A stretch of DNA of 45,842 nt, from assembly GCF_024231755.1 (NCBI RefSeq), contig NZ_JAAEQH010000123.1:1-45842 (forward strand), read 5' to 3'. This document shows positions 7,525 to 15,721 of this stretch, one piece after another (position 1 is the stretch's first letter; the number at the start of each line of letters is the position of its first letter). The notes under the pieces are model-generated. The model saw only the letters and a program-made list of their open reading frames with translations. It had not been told where the DNA came from and ran no database searches. Origin of the DNA: Neptuniibacter sp. (lineage in GTDB: Bacteria; Pseudomonadota; Gammaproteobacteria; Pseudomonadales; Balneatricaceae). The position numbers and the translations under genes are program-made.

Positions 7525-8538
7525 TCAGAGTCTGCCCCCATTATCTGCACTAGAAAATGAACGCCTGTACTCTTTCGGTGCTAGGCCTACATACTTCTTA
7601 AACAAGCGCCTGAAATAGCTGACGTTTTCGTAGCCTACTGAATTAGCAATGTGGTCGAAGGATGCGTTTCCCGTTGCTAATAATTGTTTGGCTTGTTCAA
7701 TCCTTAGTAGCTGAATATAGGTGACCAGTGTCTTCCCGGTTGCCTGTTTAAATCTACGGTTAAGTGTTCGTGGTGTTAAAGCAACTTTCTTGCAGACCTC
7801 TTCGGTGGAGACTTCTCTGTTCAGGTTTTCTTCAATAAAAGATTGGCACTTTAAGATCTCTTGATCGCCATGCACTTTGTTAGCAATAAAGGTCTTGAAG
7901 GTAGACTGCTTGCGGTGGGAAAGATCGACCAAGGTGCATCTGGCGGTCTGTAAAGATACTTCCTGCCCACAGAAATTTTCGATCAGGGCCATAGTTAAAT
8001 CCTGATCGGCACTGACGCCTCCGGAGGTAATAACGCTATCGTTGTCAGCTATGATCAGGTCTGTATCTAGATTTACTTTGGGAAATGCAGCTTCAAATTG
8101 AGGAGCTAAAGCCCAGTGTGTGGTTGCGGTTTTATGATCCAGTAGGCCTGTTGCTGCGACTAAAAAGGCTCCTGTGCAGATGCTGGCGATAAGAGAACCT
8201 TGTTCATGCATCCGTTTAATATAGTGAACACGCTGCTGGAATGAGGGGCTATCAGGGTTAATTAGCATACCTTCAGATGGAACGATAATCAGGTCATAAA
8301 ATTCGCTATCGTTAATACTGCAGTGAGGTGTCAGTTCTGCTCCGGCTAGTCCGGTGATCCTATTACCATCAATACTTGTGATTTTAACTTCAAAGGGGGG
8401 TTCTGGCTGTTGGCCAACGAGTATATTCCAGAAGACACCTGCCTGAATCAGCATATCAAAGGGGCCAAAGATTGTTGAAAACAGTGCGTTTTCGCTGGCG
8501 AGTATGTTTACTTTGAATGTTTTCTTATCGTGGCGCAT
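7525..8538 (-). CDS. GlxA-type transcriptional regulator (DJ-1/PfpI plus AraC)
   Basis: 337 residues. The N-terminal half is a class-I glutamine-amidotransferase-like (DJ-1/PfpI) domain with the elbow ASICTGAFLVAATGLLDHKTATTHW, where the cysteine sits in the usual nucleophile position. The C-terminal third is an AraC/XylS DNA-binding domain with two helix-turn-helices (VSTEEVCKKVALTPRTLNRRF and ASFDHIANSVGYENVSYFRRLF). It is divergent from the NmrA-like gene at 8629 across 90 bases, the usual arrangement of a regulator and its target. The inducer is unknown. Confidence 0.9.
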   Translation of the reverse strand: MRHDKKTFKVNILASENALFSTIFGPFDMLIQAGVFWNILVGQQPEPPFEVKITSIDGNRITGLAGAELTPHCSINDSEFYDLIIVPSEGMLINPDSPSFQQRVHYIKRMHEQGSLIASICTGAFLVAATGLLDHKTATTHWALAPQFEAAFPKVNLDTDLIIADNDSVITSGGVSADQDLTMALIENFCGQEVSLQTARCTLVDLSHRKQSTFKTFIANKVHGDQEILKCQSFIEENLNREVSTEEVCKKVALTPRTLNRRFKQATGKTLVTYIQLLRIEQAKQLLATGNASFDHIANSVGYENVSYFRRLFKKYVGLAPKEYRRSFSSADNGGRL

Positions 8539-8628
8539 TTGGACTTTTTTTGTCGTAAATGAGTCTTATGGCTCATGGTAGAGCATGACAATATCTTCAG
8601 CAAGTGAACAGGCAATATGAGGTGAGTC

Positions 8629-9735
8629 ATGCGTCATCCCACGAAACAACAGAAAATTCTTGTGACTGCAGCGAACGGTCATACTGGCTATACAACAGCA
8701 AAGGCATTACTGGAGGGGGGGCTTCCCGTAAGAGTGATGGTGCGAAATACGGATTCCGAAAAGGTTGAGAACTTAAAGGCATTGGGGGCGGAAGTTATTC
8801 GGGGTAATCTGGATGACTATCGGGATATTCAAGCTGCGCTTATTGATGTTCAACGTGCATATTTTTGCGCGCCATTTGATCGTAATGCCTTATTAAAAAC
8901 AGCTAACTTTGTGATTGCTGCAGAACAGGCAGGGCTTGAGCATGTGGTGTATATGACCCAGTGGCTGGTGGCTGCAGAGCATCCCGCCATAAATACACGG
9001 GAACAGTGGTTAGGTAAGCAGATTGCGATGCTGCATAACCGTGTGGGTTATACCTTTATTAACACTGGGCTATTCAGTTTTACTTACTTTTTTACCCTGC
9101 AGATGGTGACCCAACTGGGGATCTATCCAACGCTTTTAGATGAAGACCAGCTTGGCATTGTTGGGTTGAATGCGCCGCCTTCGGAAGAGGATCAGGGACG
9201 TGTTATTGCTCAAATTCTGAGTGATCCTGAATCTCATAACAGACAGACCTACAGGATAACCGGACCAAAGTTAATCTCTCATAAGGATGTCATTGATACT
9301 TACTCAAAAGTGCTTGGCCGAAATATCAAGCCGATGCATATTTCAAAGAAAATGCTATTCAAGTCGCTCACAGCGATGGGGTTTCCAACTTATCAGCTTT
9401 TAAATGTTAGCCATTATCTGGATGATTTAGAGCAGGGTGCTTTTTCATGTGATGGCGGAGTAACTGATGTGGTTAAAACCATTACAGGCTCTGAGGCAGA
9501 AAGTTTTAAAACAATTTTAAAGAGAGAACTGGATCAATCAAATTTGCGGGATCGCTCCTTCTCTAAAAGGATATGCGCATTACGCTTTTTCTTAAAAATG
9601 TTAATGACCAAAGCACCGGACCTTAGCGACTATGAGACACAGCAGGAATTTCCTGCGTTCTTCGAGCAACCTGTTTTGGCTATGAGTAATCCAAAATGGA
9701 AAGAGGAACATGGTTTGGCAGGCCGCTCGTCATAG
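8629..9735 (+). CDS. NmrA-like NAD(P)-binding protein
   Basis: 368 residues of the atypical short-chain dehydrogenase NmrA/HSCARG family. The Rossmann glycine motif is near the N-terminus (VTAANGHTGYTTAKALL, residues 12-28). It is followed by RVMVRNTDSEKV, where the arginine usually selects NADP, and GNLDDYRDIQAAL. Many members act as NAD(P)H-dependent quinone or azo reductases or as redox sensors; the substrate is not evident. Start ATG at 8629 is preceded by GAGGTGA. The divergent GlxA regulator is the likely controller. Confidence 0.8.
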   Translation: MRHPTKQQKILVTAANGHTGYTTAKALLEGGLPVRVMVRNTDSEKVENLKALGAEVIRGNLDDYRDIQAALIDVQRAYFCAPFDRNALLKTANFVIAAEQAGLEHVVYMTQWLVAAEHPAINTREQWLGKQIAMLHNRVGYTFINTGLFSFTYFFTLQMVTQLGIYPTLLDEDQLGIVGLNAPPSEEDQGRVIAQILSDPESHNRQTYRITGPKLISHKDVIDTYSKVLGRNIKPMHISKKMLFKSLTAMGFPTYQLLNVSHYLDDLEQGAFSCDGGVTDVVKTITGSEAESFKTILKRELDQSNLRDRSFSKRICALRFFLKMLMTKAPDLSDYETQQEFPAFFEQPVLAMSNPKWKEEHGLAGRSS

Positions 9736-9763
9736 CAAACAAGTGATCTGCATGGATGATAGA

Positions 9764-9790
9764 CAAAAAAGCCCGGTCAGTACCGGGCTT
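9764..9790 (-). terminator. Terminator of the copper operon (reverse strand)
   Basis: Hairpin AAGCCCGGT/ACCGGGCTT. The run of six A on the + strand becomes the U-tract of a reverse-strand transcript, so it mainly ends the PCu(A)C operon. It may also stop the forward NmrA-like gene. Confidence 0.85.
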
Positions 9791-9806
9791 GTATGAGTAT
9801 GTATGA

Positions 9807-10283
9807 TCAGTGGTGATGGTGGCCGCCACCATGACTATGGCCTTTCATGCCATCCATTGCTTTCTTAACAGGAACTGTGAGTGTTTGGGTGCTGCCGTCT
9901 GAGAATTTCAGTGTCAGGTCGATCTCCTGACCTTCTGTCAGATCATTATGCAAACCGATCAACATCACGTGAAGTCCACCCGGCTTAAGAACAGTGGAGC
10001 CTGCAGCGGGAACGTTGATCTGCTCTACCTTGCGCATTTTCATTACGCCATCTTGGTTAATATGGTTATGCAGTTCCACCGCTTTGGCTGCACTAGACTC
10101 AGCTGCAACCAATGCGACTTCGTTATCATCAGTATTCTTAAGTGTCATAAATGATGCTGTAATCATCTGCCCTGGAGGTACAGCACGGGCATAAGCATCT
10201 TCCACGCTGACTTCTGCAAGCGCAATGCTAGAAAGGCTAAGAGTTGCCAGAATGCAGCTCTGTTTCAGGAGAGATTTGATCAT
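9807..10283 (-). CDS. Periplasmic copper chaperone PCu(A)C
   Basis: Copper(I) carrier that delivers copper to the CuA centre of cytochrome oxidase together with Sco. 158 residues with a signal peptide (cut near ALA-EVS). The family signature H-x10-M-x21-H-x-M is exact: H72, M83, H105, M107. The tail is histidine-rich (HSHGGGHHHH, 149-158), an added metal-binding end. ATG with AGGAAT upstream. It is the last gene of a three-gene operon with Sco and a FixH/YtkA-like protein. Confidence 0.95.
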   Translation of the reverse strand: MIKSLLKQSCILATLSLSSIALAEVSVEDAYARAVPPGQMITASFMTLKNTDDNEVALVAAESSAAKAVELHNHINQDGVMKMRKVEQINVPAAGSTVLKPGGLHVMLIGLHNDLTEGQEIDLTLKFSDGSTQTLTVPVKKAMDGMKGHSHGGGHHHH

Positions 10284-10295
10284 TATTTATTCCTA

Positions 10296-10889
10296 TTAAA
10301 GTAAACTGCGAATCTCTTCAGCCAGTTGTTTTGGGCTGGTGGAATGTGTCAGTGCCTTAGCCAGTTTGCCTTGTTGATCGATCAGATAAAGTCGGGAAGA
10401 GTGATCCACCGCATAATCCATAGCTGAGTCTTTCAAATCCACCATTCGATAGAAGGCGCCGTATTGTTTTACGATCTGGTCGATTTTGGCGCGGTCAGGT
10501 GATGTGGCTCCACGGAAATTAGGGTGGAAGAACTGGGCATATTTGGTGAGCTTCTCAGGTGTATCCCGGTCTGGGTCTACGCTCATAAAAATACCGGCAA
10601 CTTGCTTTTGCTCCTGTTCTGAAAGTTGCTTCAGACCCTGTGATGCCACGGCTAATGCCGTTGGGCAAACGTCTGGGCAGGAGGCATAACCGATAAAGAA
10701 TAGGACAACCTGTCCACGGAAATCAGATAGTTTTAGTTCGCCCTGTACTGACTGCAGAGAGAACTCGCCACCTAGTTGCTCACCAAGCGCGATACGTTGA
10801 TCAACGGGTTGTGGACGGAAGTAGAATGCGATAGCTACGCCTACTAGCATCATTACACTTAATAGCAGGAGGTTACGCAGTGTTTTCAT
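10296..10889 (-). CDS. Sco1/SenC/PrrC family copper-thiol protein
   Basis: Membrane-anchored thioredoxin-fold protein for CuA assembly of cytochrome c oxidase, or thiol redox control. 197 residues. One N-terminal transmembrane helix (residues 6-24) is followed by the copper-binding CPDVCP (C71 and C75) and the distal histidine H163 (VDHSSRLYLID), all present. VDPDRDTPEKL is the usual conserved loop. Only 12 bases separate it from the PCu(A)C gene downstream. Confidence 0.95.
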   Translation of the reverse strand: MKTLRNLLLLSVMMLVGVAIAFYFRPQPVDQRIALGEQLGGEFSLQSVQGELKLSDFRGQVVLFFIGYASCPDVCPTALAVASQGLKQLSEQEQKQVAGIFMSVDPDRDTPEKLTKYAQFFHPNFRGATSPDRAKIDQIVKQYGAFYRMVDLKDSAMDYAVDHSSRLYLIDQQGKLAKALTHSTSPKQLAEEIRSLL

Positions 10890-10915
10890 CGGTATTAATC
10901 CTTACCTCTTGCTGG

Positions 10916-11416
10916 CTAGTGGGCTTTAAATTCAAAATCGGCCTGGGTGATCTGACCATTGGCTTCGGTTATCACCGATGTTATCCATGTCATCTCACCG
11001 GTAGTGCAAACAGCAAGGGTTACTTCACCTTGCCAGATATTGTCACTACCCGGTACCGGGTTAAGCATCACTTGGTTGATGCCCATATACATATCTTTGC
11101 CTTTCAGATCGAGCATCACTTGATCCGCTTTACTACTACCCAGTGACACCTCAAATAGTAGCGGCACAGCTGATTTGATCTGCTCGGACTTTATACTCAG
11201 GCTGATCTGTTGACTATTTTCTTCAGTTCCTGCCGTCGCAACACAGCTACTGCTGGTCAAGTCGCACCCGGGAGCTGAATGCAATTGATGAGTTTGTGGG
11301 GGCGTCTTTTGCACCAGCTCCGGCAGAACCAAGAGAGAAACCAGAGCAGCGATTGCGATAATTACAATAGCGGCTTGAAGGAGAGGTGAGGCTTTACCCT
11401 TGGCTGTTTCTGTCAT
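10916..11416 (-). CDS. Membrane-anchored FixH/YtkA-like copper-operon protein
   Basis: 166 residues with one N-terminal transmembrane helix (LLQAAIVIIAIAALVSLLVLP). A short segment with two cysteines follows (GCDLTSSSCVA), then a beta-rich domain with MYMGINQVML, IWQGEVTLAVCTTGEMTW. The pattern M-G-x-N, W-x-G, C-x-x-G-x-M-x-W resembles periplasmic FixH/YtkA-like domains found in copper and oxidase operons, and the methionines and cysteines could touch copper. First gene of the operon that continues with Sco and PCu(A)C. Family call by pattern, so moderate. Confidence 0.6.
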   Translation of the reverse strand: MTETAKGKASPLLQAAIVIIAIAALVSLLVLPELVQKTPPQTHQLHSAPGCDLTSSSCVATAGTEENSQQISLSIKSEQIKSAVPLLFEVSLGSSKADQVMLDLKGKDMYMGINQVMLNPVPGSDNIWQGEVTLAVCTTGEMTWITSVITEANGQITQADFEFKAH

Positions 11417-11496
11417 TTCTGCTGTTTTCCGAGTACGCGGTAATTTTACGTGTTTTGCCTATGATAAAAGAAGTGACAAATTGTCGCACGGTGGGT

Positions 11497-12519
11497 TCAC
11501 GATCCGATAATAAAAGCTTTAAGTTCTGCTTCTATCTGCTGCCAGTTTTCCGATTGAACACTGATGATTTCAACCCGGCTATCACGCCGGTAGGCGATAG
11601 GTGAAACAGTGGTGTCATCCTGAGTACGGTTATAGAACTGCCAGCCTTTATCGGTGTGGAAGACACCTTTAATTCTCTGCATATCCAGCTTATTCAGATA
11701 CTCGAAAAGTGCTGTGCTTGTAAACCGATCTTCTGCAGCGAATACCCAACCACAACTATGCATGCCGTTACCAGTAGCTGATTTTAAAAGGGGCTGTCTG
11801 GGTTGAGGTTGCAGCTGGAAAAGTAATGGCGGGGTGGGCGTGTTTTCTTTTGCTTCACTTGCTATACGCTCCTGATCATGGGTATTTGGGAACTGACTAC
11901 TTAAACCGTCACTTCTCATATGATCAAGAAGGGAGATACTGATCTCCCCATGGATAGTATCGAGTACCTGCTGTTTTGCAGGGTAAAGTTGTTCTGTAAA
12001 GGAGTGAGCCGATTTGAGCTGTTCCGGTTCAGCCAGATCCGTTTTATTGATCAGTACAATATCTGCGAGGTTAAGCTGATCCTGAAAAGTAGGGTGCTCA
12101 TTTACCTCTTGCTGTGAAAGCGCGCGCGGATCCAACAGGCAGATTACAGATCGCAGATCCAGAACCTCTCTAAACTGATCACTTAGCAGGCTATCGATAA
12201 TGCCTGCAGGGTGCCCAATACCTGTTGGCTCTATGATCAGACGGTTTGGACGGGTTTCACGTATCAGCGTCGTTAGTGTACTGGTTAGGGCGGGCCCCAA
12301 TGCACAACAGATACAGCCACCGACCAGTTCTTTAATAGCTATACCGTCAACATCCTGCATAACGGTTTGATCTATCCCAATCTGACCAAACTCGTTAACC
12401 AGAATTGCCCAGGATTCATCTTCAGGTTTTTGCCTAAGCAGGGAGTTGATCGCTGTGGTTTTGCCTACACCGAGAAAACCAGTAATGATGTTTGTTGGGA
12501 TATTGCTTAGCTTAGACAC
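11497..12519 (-). CDS. COG0523 (CobW/ZigA/YeiR family) GTPase
   Basis: G3E-family GTPase that acts as a metallochaperone or metal insertase. 340 residues. Walker A is GFLGVGKT (14-21), the metal-binding CxCC motif is CICC (69-72), Walker B-like is EPTGIGHP and the guanine motif is NKTD (158-161). The C-terminal CobW domain follows (GMHSCGWVFAAEDRF). The start overlaps the end of the EamA gene by 8 bases, so the two are co-transcribed and translationally coupled. The metal is unknown; no clear Zur-type site was seen upstream of the pair. Confidence 0.9.
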   Translation of the reverse strand: MSKLSNIPTNIITGFLGVGKTTAINSLLRQKPEDESWAILVNEFGQIGIDQTVMQDVDGIAIKELVGGCICCALGPALTSTLTTLIRETRPNRLIIEPTGIGHPAGIIDSLLSDQFREVLDLRSVICLLDPRALSQQEVNEHPTFQDQLNLADIVLINKTDLAEPEQLKSAHSFTEQLYPAKQQVLDTIHGEISISLLDHMRSDGLSSQFPNTHDQERIASEAKENTPTPPLLFQLQPQPRQPLLKSATGNGMHSCGWVFAAEDRFTSTALFEYLNKLDMQRIKGVFHTDKGWQFYNRTQDDTTVSPIAYRRDSRVEIISVQSENWQQIEAELKAFIIGS

Positions 12520-13402
12520 TCTTTTTCTTCCATTTTAATACACCGGGTAATTGTGATAACAACATACCAAATAGCATTAATGTGCAGCCGATCATTCCCG
12601 CTGTACGGAACTGCTCATTCAGGATTAACCATCCCCCAAATGCGGCAGCGACTGCTTCCAGGCTCATAATGATTGCAGCATGGGCAGGTGGTGCGTGCTT
12701 CTGTGCCACGATCTGCAAAGTGTAAGCGATACCTACAGAGATTAACCCTGCATAGGCGATAGGTGCCCACGACCGGGCTGCATTTTCAAATGTGAAACTA
12801 TCTGCTTCCAGAAAGAGAGCAACGATACCGCTTAAGGATGCGCACACCAGAAACTGCGAGATCGCCAGACGTAGGTTGTCTACTTTGGGAGCTAGTTTAG
12901 CGATGAGTAGTACATGTGCAGCCCAGCAAACGGCACCCAAGAGTTCTAAGACATCTCCGATATTTACTTTGCTCAACTCATGAAAGCTTAAGAAATAAAG
13001 GCCAATAACAGCAACTGCCGCACCTACCCATGTGTTTAAAGTGGTGAGTTGCCCAACAAGTAAGCCAAGCAGAGGGACAAATATTATATATAAGCCTGTA
13101 ATAAAGCCGGCATTACCAGCGGTCGTGAATACCAATCCCGCTTGTTGAAAAGATGCACCGGCGAATAGGATCACCCCCGCAAGAAACCCGCTTTTCATTA
13201 GGGTAGTAGGGCAATGATCAGTTTTAGTTTTAAAAAAGTAGAGAAGTGGCAGCAGTGAACAAGCACCTAGTAGAAAACGACAGGCATTAAATCCAAAAGG
13301 ACCAAGAAACTCGACTCCCAAACGCTGCGCTACAAACGCAAATCCCCAGATAAGAGCAACGATTAGAAGGATAAAATCGGCTTGGATTTTTTTAGAGTTC
13401 AT
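12512..13402 (-). CDS. EamA/DMT-family inner membrane transporter
   Basis: 296 residues with about ten hydrophobic helices in two repeated EamA halves. Typical phrases are visible: ALIWGFAFVAQRLGVEFLGP near the N-terminus, FTTAGNAGFITGLYIIFVPL in the first half and ISVGIAYTLQIVAQKHAPP with SLEAVAAAFGG in the second. It likely exports a small metabolite; the substrate cannot be told from sequence. First gene of a two-gene operon with the COG0523 GTPase. Its upstream side is the small-RNA-bearing gap. Confidence 0.9.
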   Translation of the reverse strand: MNSKKIQADFILLIVALIWGFAFVAQRLGVEFLGPFGFNACRFLLGACSLLPLLYFFKTKTDHCPTTLMKSGFLAGVILFAGASFQQAGLVFTTAGNAGFITGLYIIFVPLLGLLVGQLTTLNTWVGAAVAVIGLYFLSFHELSKVNIGDVLELLGAVCWAAHVLLIAKLAPKVDNLRLAISQFLVCASLSGIVALFLEADSFTFENAARSWAPIAYAGLISVGIAYTLQIVAQKHAPPAHAAIIMSLEAVAAAFGGWLILNEQFRTAGMIGCTLMLFGMLLSQLPGVLKWKKKSV

Positions 13403-13487
13403 CTGTTTTCATCTAAGGGGATCTAAAGGGAGAATGCTAACGCAGAGCCGGTTTGGAGGAAATATAAAATAATATATAAAAATGTTG

Positions 13488-13516
13488 TTGCAAATCATTC
13501 TCAGTAACATTATTAT
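13488..13516 (+). promoter_or_regulatory. Promoter with Fur box for small RNA candidate 1
   Basis: Sigma-70 elements TTGCAA (13488-13493) and TATTAT (13511-13516) are 17 bases apart. The 15-mer TGCAAATCATTCTCA (13489-13503) lies in between and matches the 7-1-7 Fur consensus (TGATAAT-n-ATTATCA) at 11 of 14 paired positions. Fur-iron would block RNA polymerase here. Near-identical sequence recurs at 13762-13776. Confidence 0.75.
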
Positions 13517-13522
13517 CGGTAT

Positions 13523-13710
13523 CGCTCATAAGTGATAGGCAATGACGACCTCACCTCACTCAACATTGCCGAAAATTGTAGTGATCTCCTACGCTCACAG
13601 GAGATCACTACAGACATCGATTTTCCCCCTCGAAAGTCTTTGTCAAAGGCAGACTCTCACCGGTCTGGCGTCTCCCTCCAAAGCCGGATCATCTGATCCG
13701 GCTTTTTAAT
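13523..13710 (+). ncRNA. Candidate Fur-repressed small RNA 1 (~185 nt)
   Basis: No open frame of note. A predicted start near 13523 follows the Fur-box promoter. The transcript would contain three hairpins. The first has arms GGCAATG (13538-13544) and CATTGCC (13564-13570) and shows CCTCACCTCACTC in its loop. The second is a perfect 13-bp stem (13578-13590 with 13599-13611). The last is a rho-independent terminator (13680-13710). Fur promoter, exposed C/U-rich loop and strong terminator are the usual design of iron-sparing small RNAs such as RyhB, PrrF and NrrF. I see no long identity with those families. Boundaries are inferred. Confidence 0.65.
13680..13710 (+). terminator. Terminator of small RNA candidate 1
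   Basis: Arms AAAGCCGGATCA and TGATCCGGCTTT followed by T-rich TTTAATTT. Confidence 0.9.
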
Positions 13711-13760
13711 TTCTGTTTTTATATGAACATAAAAAACAATAAAAATATTTGATAATAGTG

Positions 13761-13788
13761 TTGTAAATCATTCTCATTCGTATATTAT
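13761..13788 (+). promoter_or_regulatory. Promoter with Fur box for small RNA candidate 2
   Basis: TTGTAA (13761-13766) and TATTAT (13783-13788) are 16 bases apart. The 15-mer TGTAAATCATTCTCA (13762-13776) is the same Fur-type site as upstream (14 of 15 identical) and again matches 11 of 14 consensus positions. Confidence 0.75.
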
Positions 13789-13794
13789 TGGTTT

Positions 13795-13988
13795 TAACAC
13801 GTCAGGCGGCAGGCTCCCCTCACTAGCTGTGCCGCAATGCTTTTTAAGATTGCATGTTCGTGTATGTGTTTCAGCTCTCGCCTCCGCAGGCTGATTTTGG
13901 AAGGTTCTCTAATACAGGTCTTTCAAGCACATGGCTCTTGTCATTGAAGCAAATTGCTTTTCGGGCTCCATTTGGAGCCCGTTTTTTT
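13795..13988 (+). ncRNA. Candidate Fur-repressed small RNA 2 (~195 nt)
   Basis: Second, tandem copy of the same design. After the Fur-box promoter comes a hairpin with arms GCGGCA (13806-13811) and TGCCGC (13830-13835) that exposes CTCCCCTCACT in its loop, matching the position and type of the loop in candidate 1. A short GCAAT/ATTGC hairpin follows (13834-13853). The transcript ends at a strong terminator (13962-13988). The middle parts of the two RNAs differ, so they could have different targets. Boundaries are inferred. Confidence 0.62.
13962..13988 (+). terminator. Terminator of small RNA candidate 2
   Basis: Arms CGGGCTCCA and TGGAGCCCG with a run of seven T. Confidence 0.92.
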
Positions 13989-14104
13989 ATCCGCAAAAAA
14001 TATTCTCACTTATCTATTCCCTCATACAGAAAGCAGGTAGCTAAACCTAAAGATATTTGTATTGCTTAGAAAAGCGGAAAGAAAAGGAAGTGATAGTTTG
14101 ATGG

Positions 14105-14143
14105 AAATGTGGCTACCGAAGGAATTCAGTAGCCACATTTTTT
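14105..14143. terminator. Hairpin terminator beside the broken chemoreceptor gene
   Basis: Arms AAATGTGGCTAC (14105-14116) and GTAGCCACATTT (14129-14140). The stronger T-tract is on the + strand, but it also lies just past the stop of the reverse-strand chemoreceptor, so it may act in both directions. Confidence 0.75.
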
Positions 14144-14156
14144 AGAGCGTCTAACT

Positions 14157-15700
14157 TTAAGCCGTCTTGAATTGAGAGACTTTGGCATTCAGGTCTACGG
14201 CTAGGCGAGAAAGTTCCTCACTGGCAGCAGATAGTTGGGAAGCACCTTCAGAAGATTCCTGTGAGGCGTCATTAATCGCTACCAGAGAGCGGTTAATCTC
14301 TTCCGCCACACTGGTTTGCTCTTCACTAGCAGAAGCAATATGAGTATTCATATCGGTGATCATGCCAACAGATTCTGAAATCCCCTGCAGAGCATCACCT
14401 GCTTCAGCAGCTCTGCTACCGGCTTGTTCTGCTTCCTGTTGGCTTTGTTCCATTGCTGTAACAGCAGAGCGAGTTCCTGACTGTAAACGTTCGATTGCTT
14501 GCTGTATCTCAGTTGTTGATTGTTGAGTACGTTGTGCGAGTGTCCGTACTTCGTCCGCTACAACGGCGAACCCACGCCCTTGGTCTCCGGCACGTGCCGC
14601 TTCGATAGCTGCGTTAAGTGCCAACAGGTTGGTTTGTTCTGCAATATCGTTAATAACGCCGATGATTGAGCCGATGCTTTCACTATCATTCTCTACAGCA
14701 CGTATTTTTTCCGATACCTCAGAAACATTACCTACCAAGGAATTGGTGGATGCCACAGCACTACCCACAATTTCATTGCCTTGCATGGCTTGATCCTGCA
14801 TTGAGCGGGTTTGCCCATCCGCTTGTTCAGCATTGCTCGCAACATCCTGAGAGGTGGAAACCATCTCATTCATAGCGCTAGCAACCTGTTCAATCTCCAG
14901 ACGTTGGTTGCTAATATTCTGGTTAGCATTTTATTGAAGTTGCCACTTATCATAGAAAGTTCATCACTGCCTTTAACCTCTATCTGAGCGGTCAGGTCTG
15001 AACTTTCTGCAACACGTTCAACAGCCTGGTTAAGGTTATCCAAAGGCCCTCTGATAGACCCATAAAGCAGTTTGCCTATAACAACCAACAAGGCAGCTAC
15101 AGCAACACCCAGGGAGGCCATGACAACTATGGCGGTATCATAAACCTCACTAATTGTATTGCGCTCTTCACCAGCGACACTGAGCTGAAGGCTGATCAAT
15201 TCGGCAATTTTTTCACTGATAGGATCGATAGTAGTGTATAGCGGGCCATCGTAGTCATTCAGCATGCCAGTTAGATTGCCTGAGCCTAAATTGGATAAAG
15301 CTGTTTCAACTTCATCCAGTGATTTGTTAGCAGCGGCAAATAAACCTTTAGCCTCATTGGCAAGTTGTGCCTCCTCAGCAGTTAGGGCAGTAGCCATATA
15401 CTTCCCCCATTTTTGCTCAATTTCAGCTCGCGCGCTTCGAATTCCTTTGAGTGCTTCATCGCCAGTGATTATGCCAGCGTTGGCTTTGTTGACTGCATCA
15501 ATTACAAAAACCGCATAGTCATCTGCGATTATCTTGAGATCTTCAAGTGGTACAACTCTGTCATCATAAATCCGGCCTACGCCGTCATCAGCTTGTTTAA
15601 GTTCACTCAGTGATGTGATGATAAGAATGATAATACCCAATACGGGTAAGAAAGACGTCAGTATTAATTTACTGCGTATTGATAGATTACTTAAAAGCAT
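14157..15700 (-). pseudogene. Methyl-accepting chemotaxis protein, broken by a frameshift
   Basis: Two adjacent reverse-strand frames form one chemoreceptor. The 5' part (start ATG 15700, GGGGA upstream; a start at 15721 is possible) has two transmembrane helices around a four-helix-bundle ligand domain, and a HAMP domain. It breaks after FNKMLTRI and stops at 14870. The 3' frame, read upstream of its first ATG, continues [17 protein letters not shown], exactly what should follow. It then has an intact signalling hairpin ([33 protein letters not shown]). One missing base near 14911-14917 restores the frame. It is either a true recent mutation or a base-call error; no slippery motif suggests programmed shifting. 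Confidence 0.85.
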
Positions 15701-15721
15701 TATGGCTTGTCCCCACAGCAT

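Noticed and set aside
13854..14069. 71-residue open frame inside the small RNA region
   Set aside because: It starts inside small RNA candidate 2, crosses its terminator, has no ribosome site and shows no protein-like pattern.
14157..15721. Two separate genes (a receptor fragment and a soluble MCP)
   Set aside because: The downstream frame continues exactly where the upstream one breaks, without a ribosome site at 14873, so it is one broken gene.
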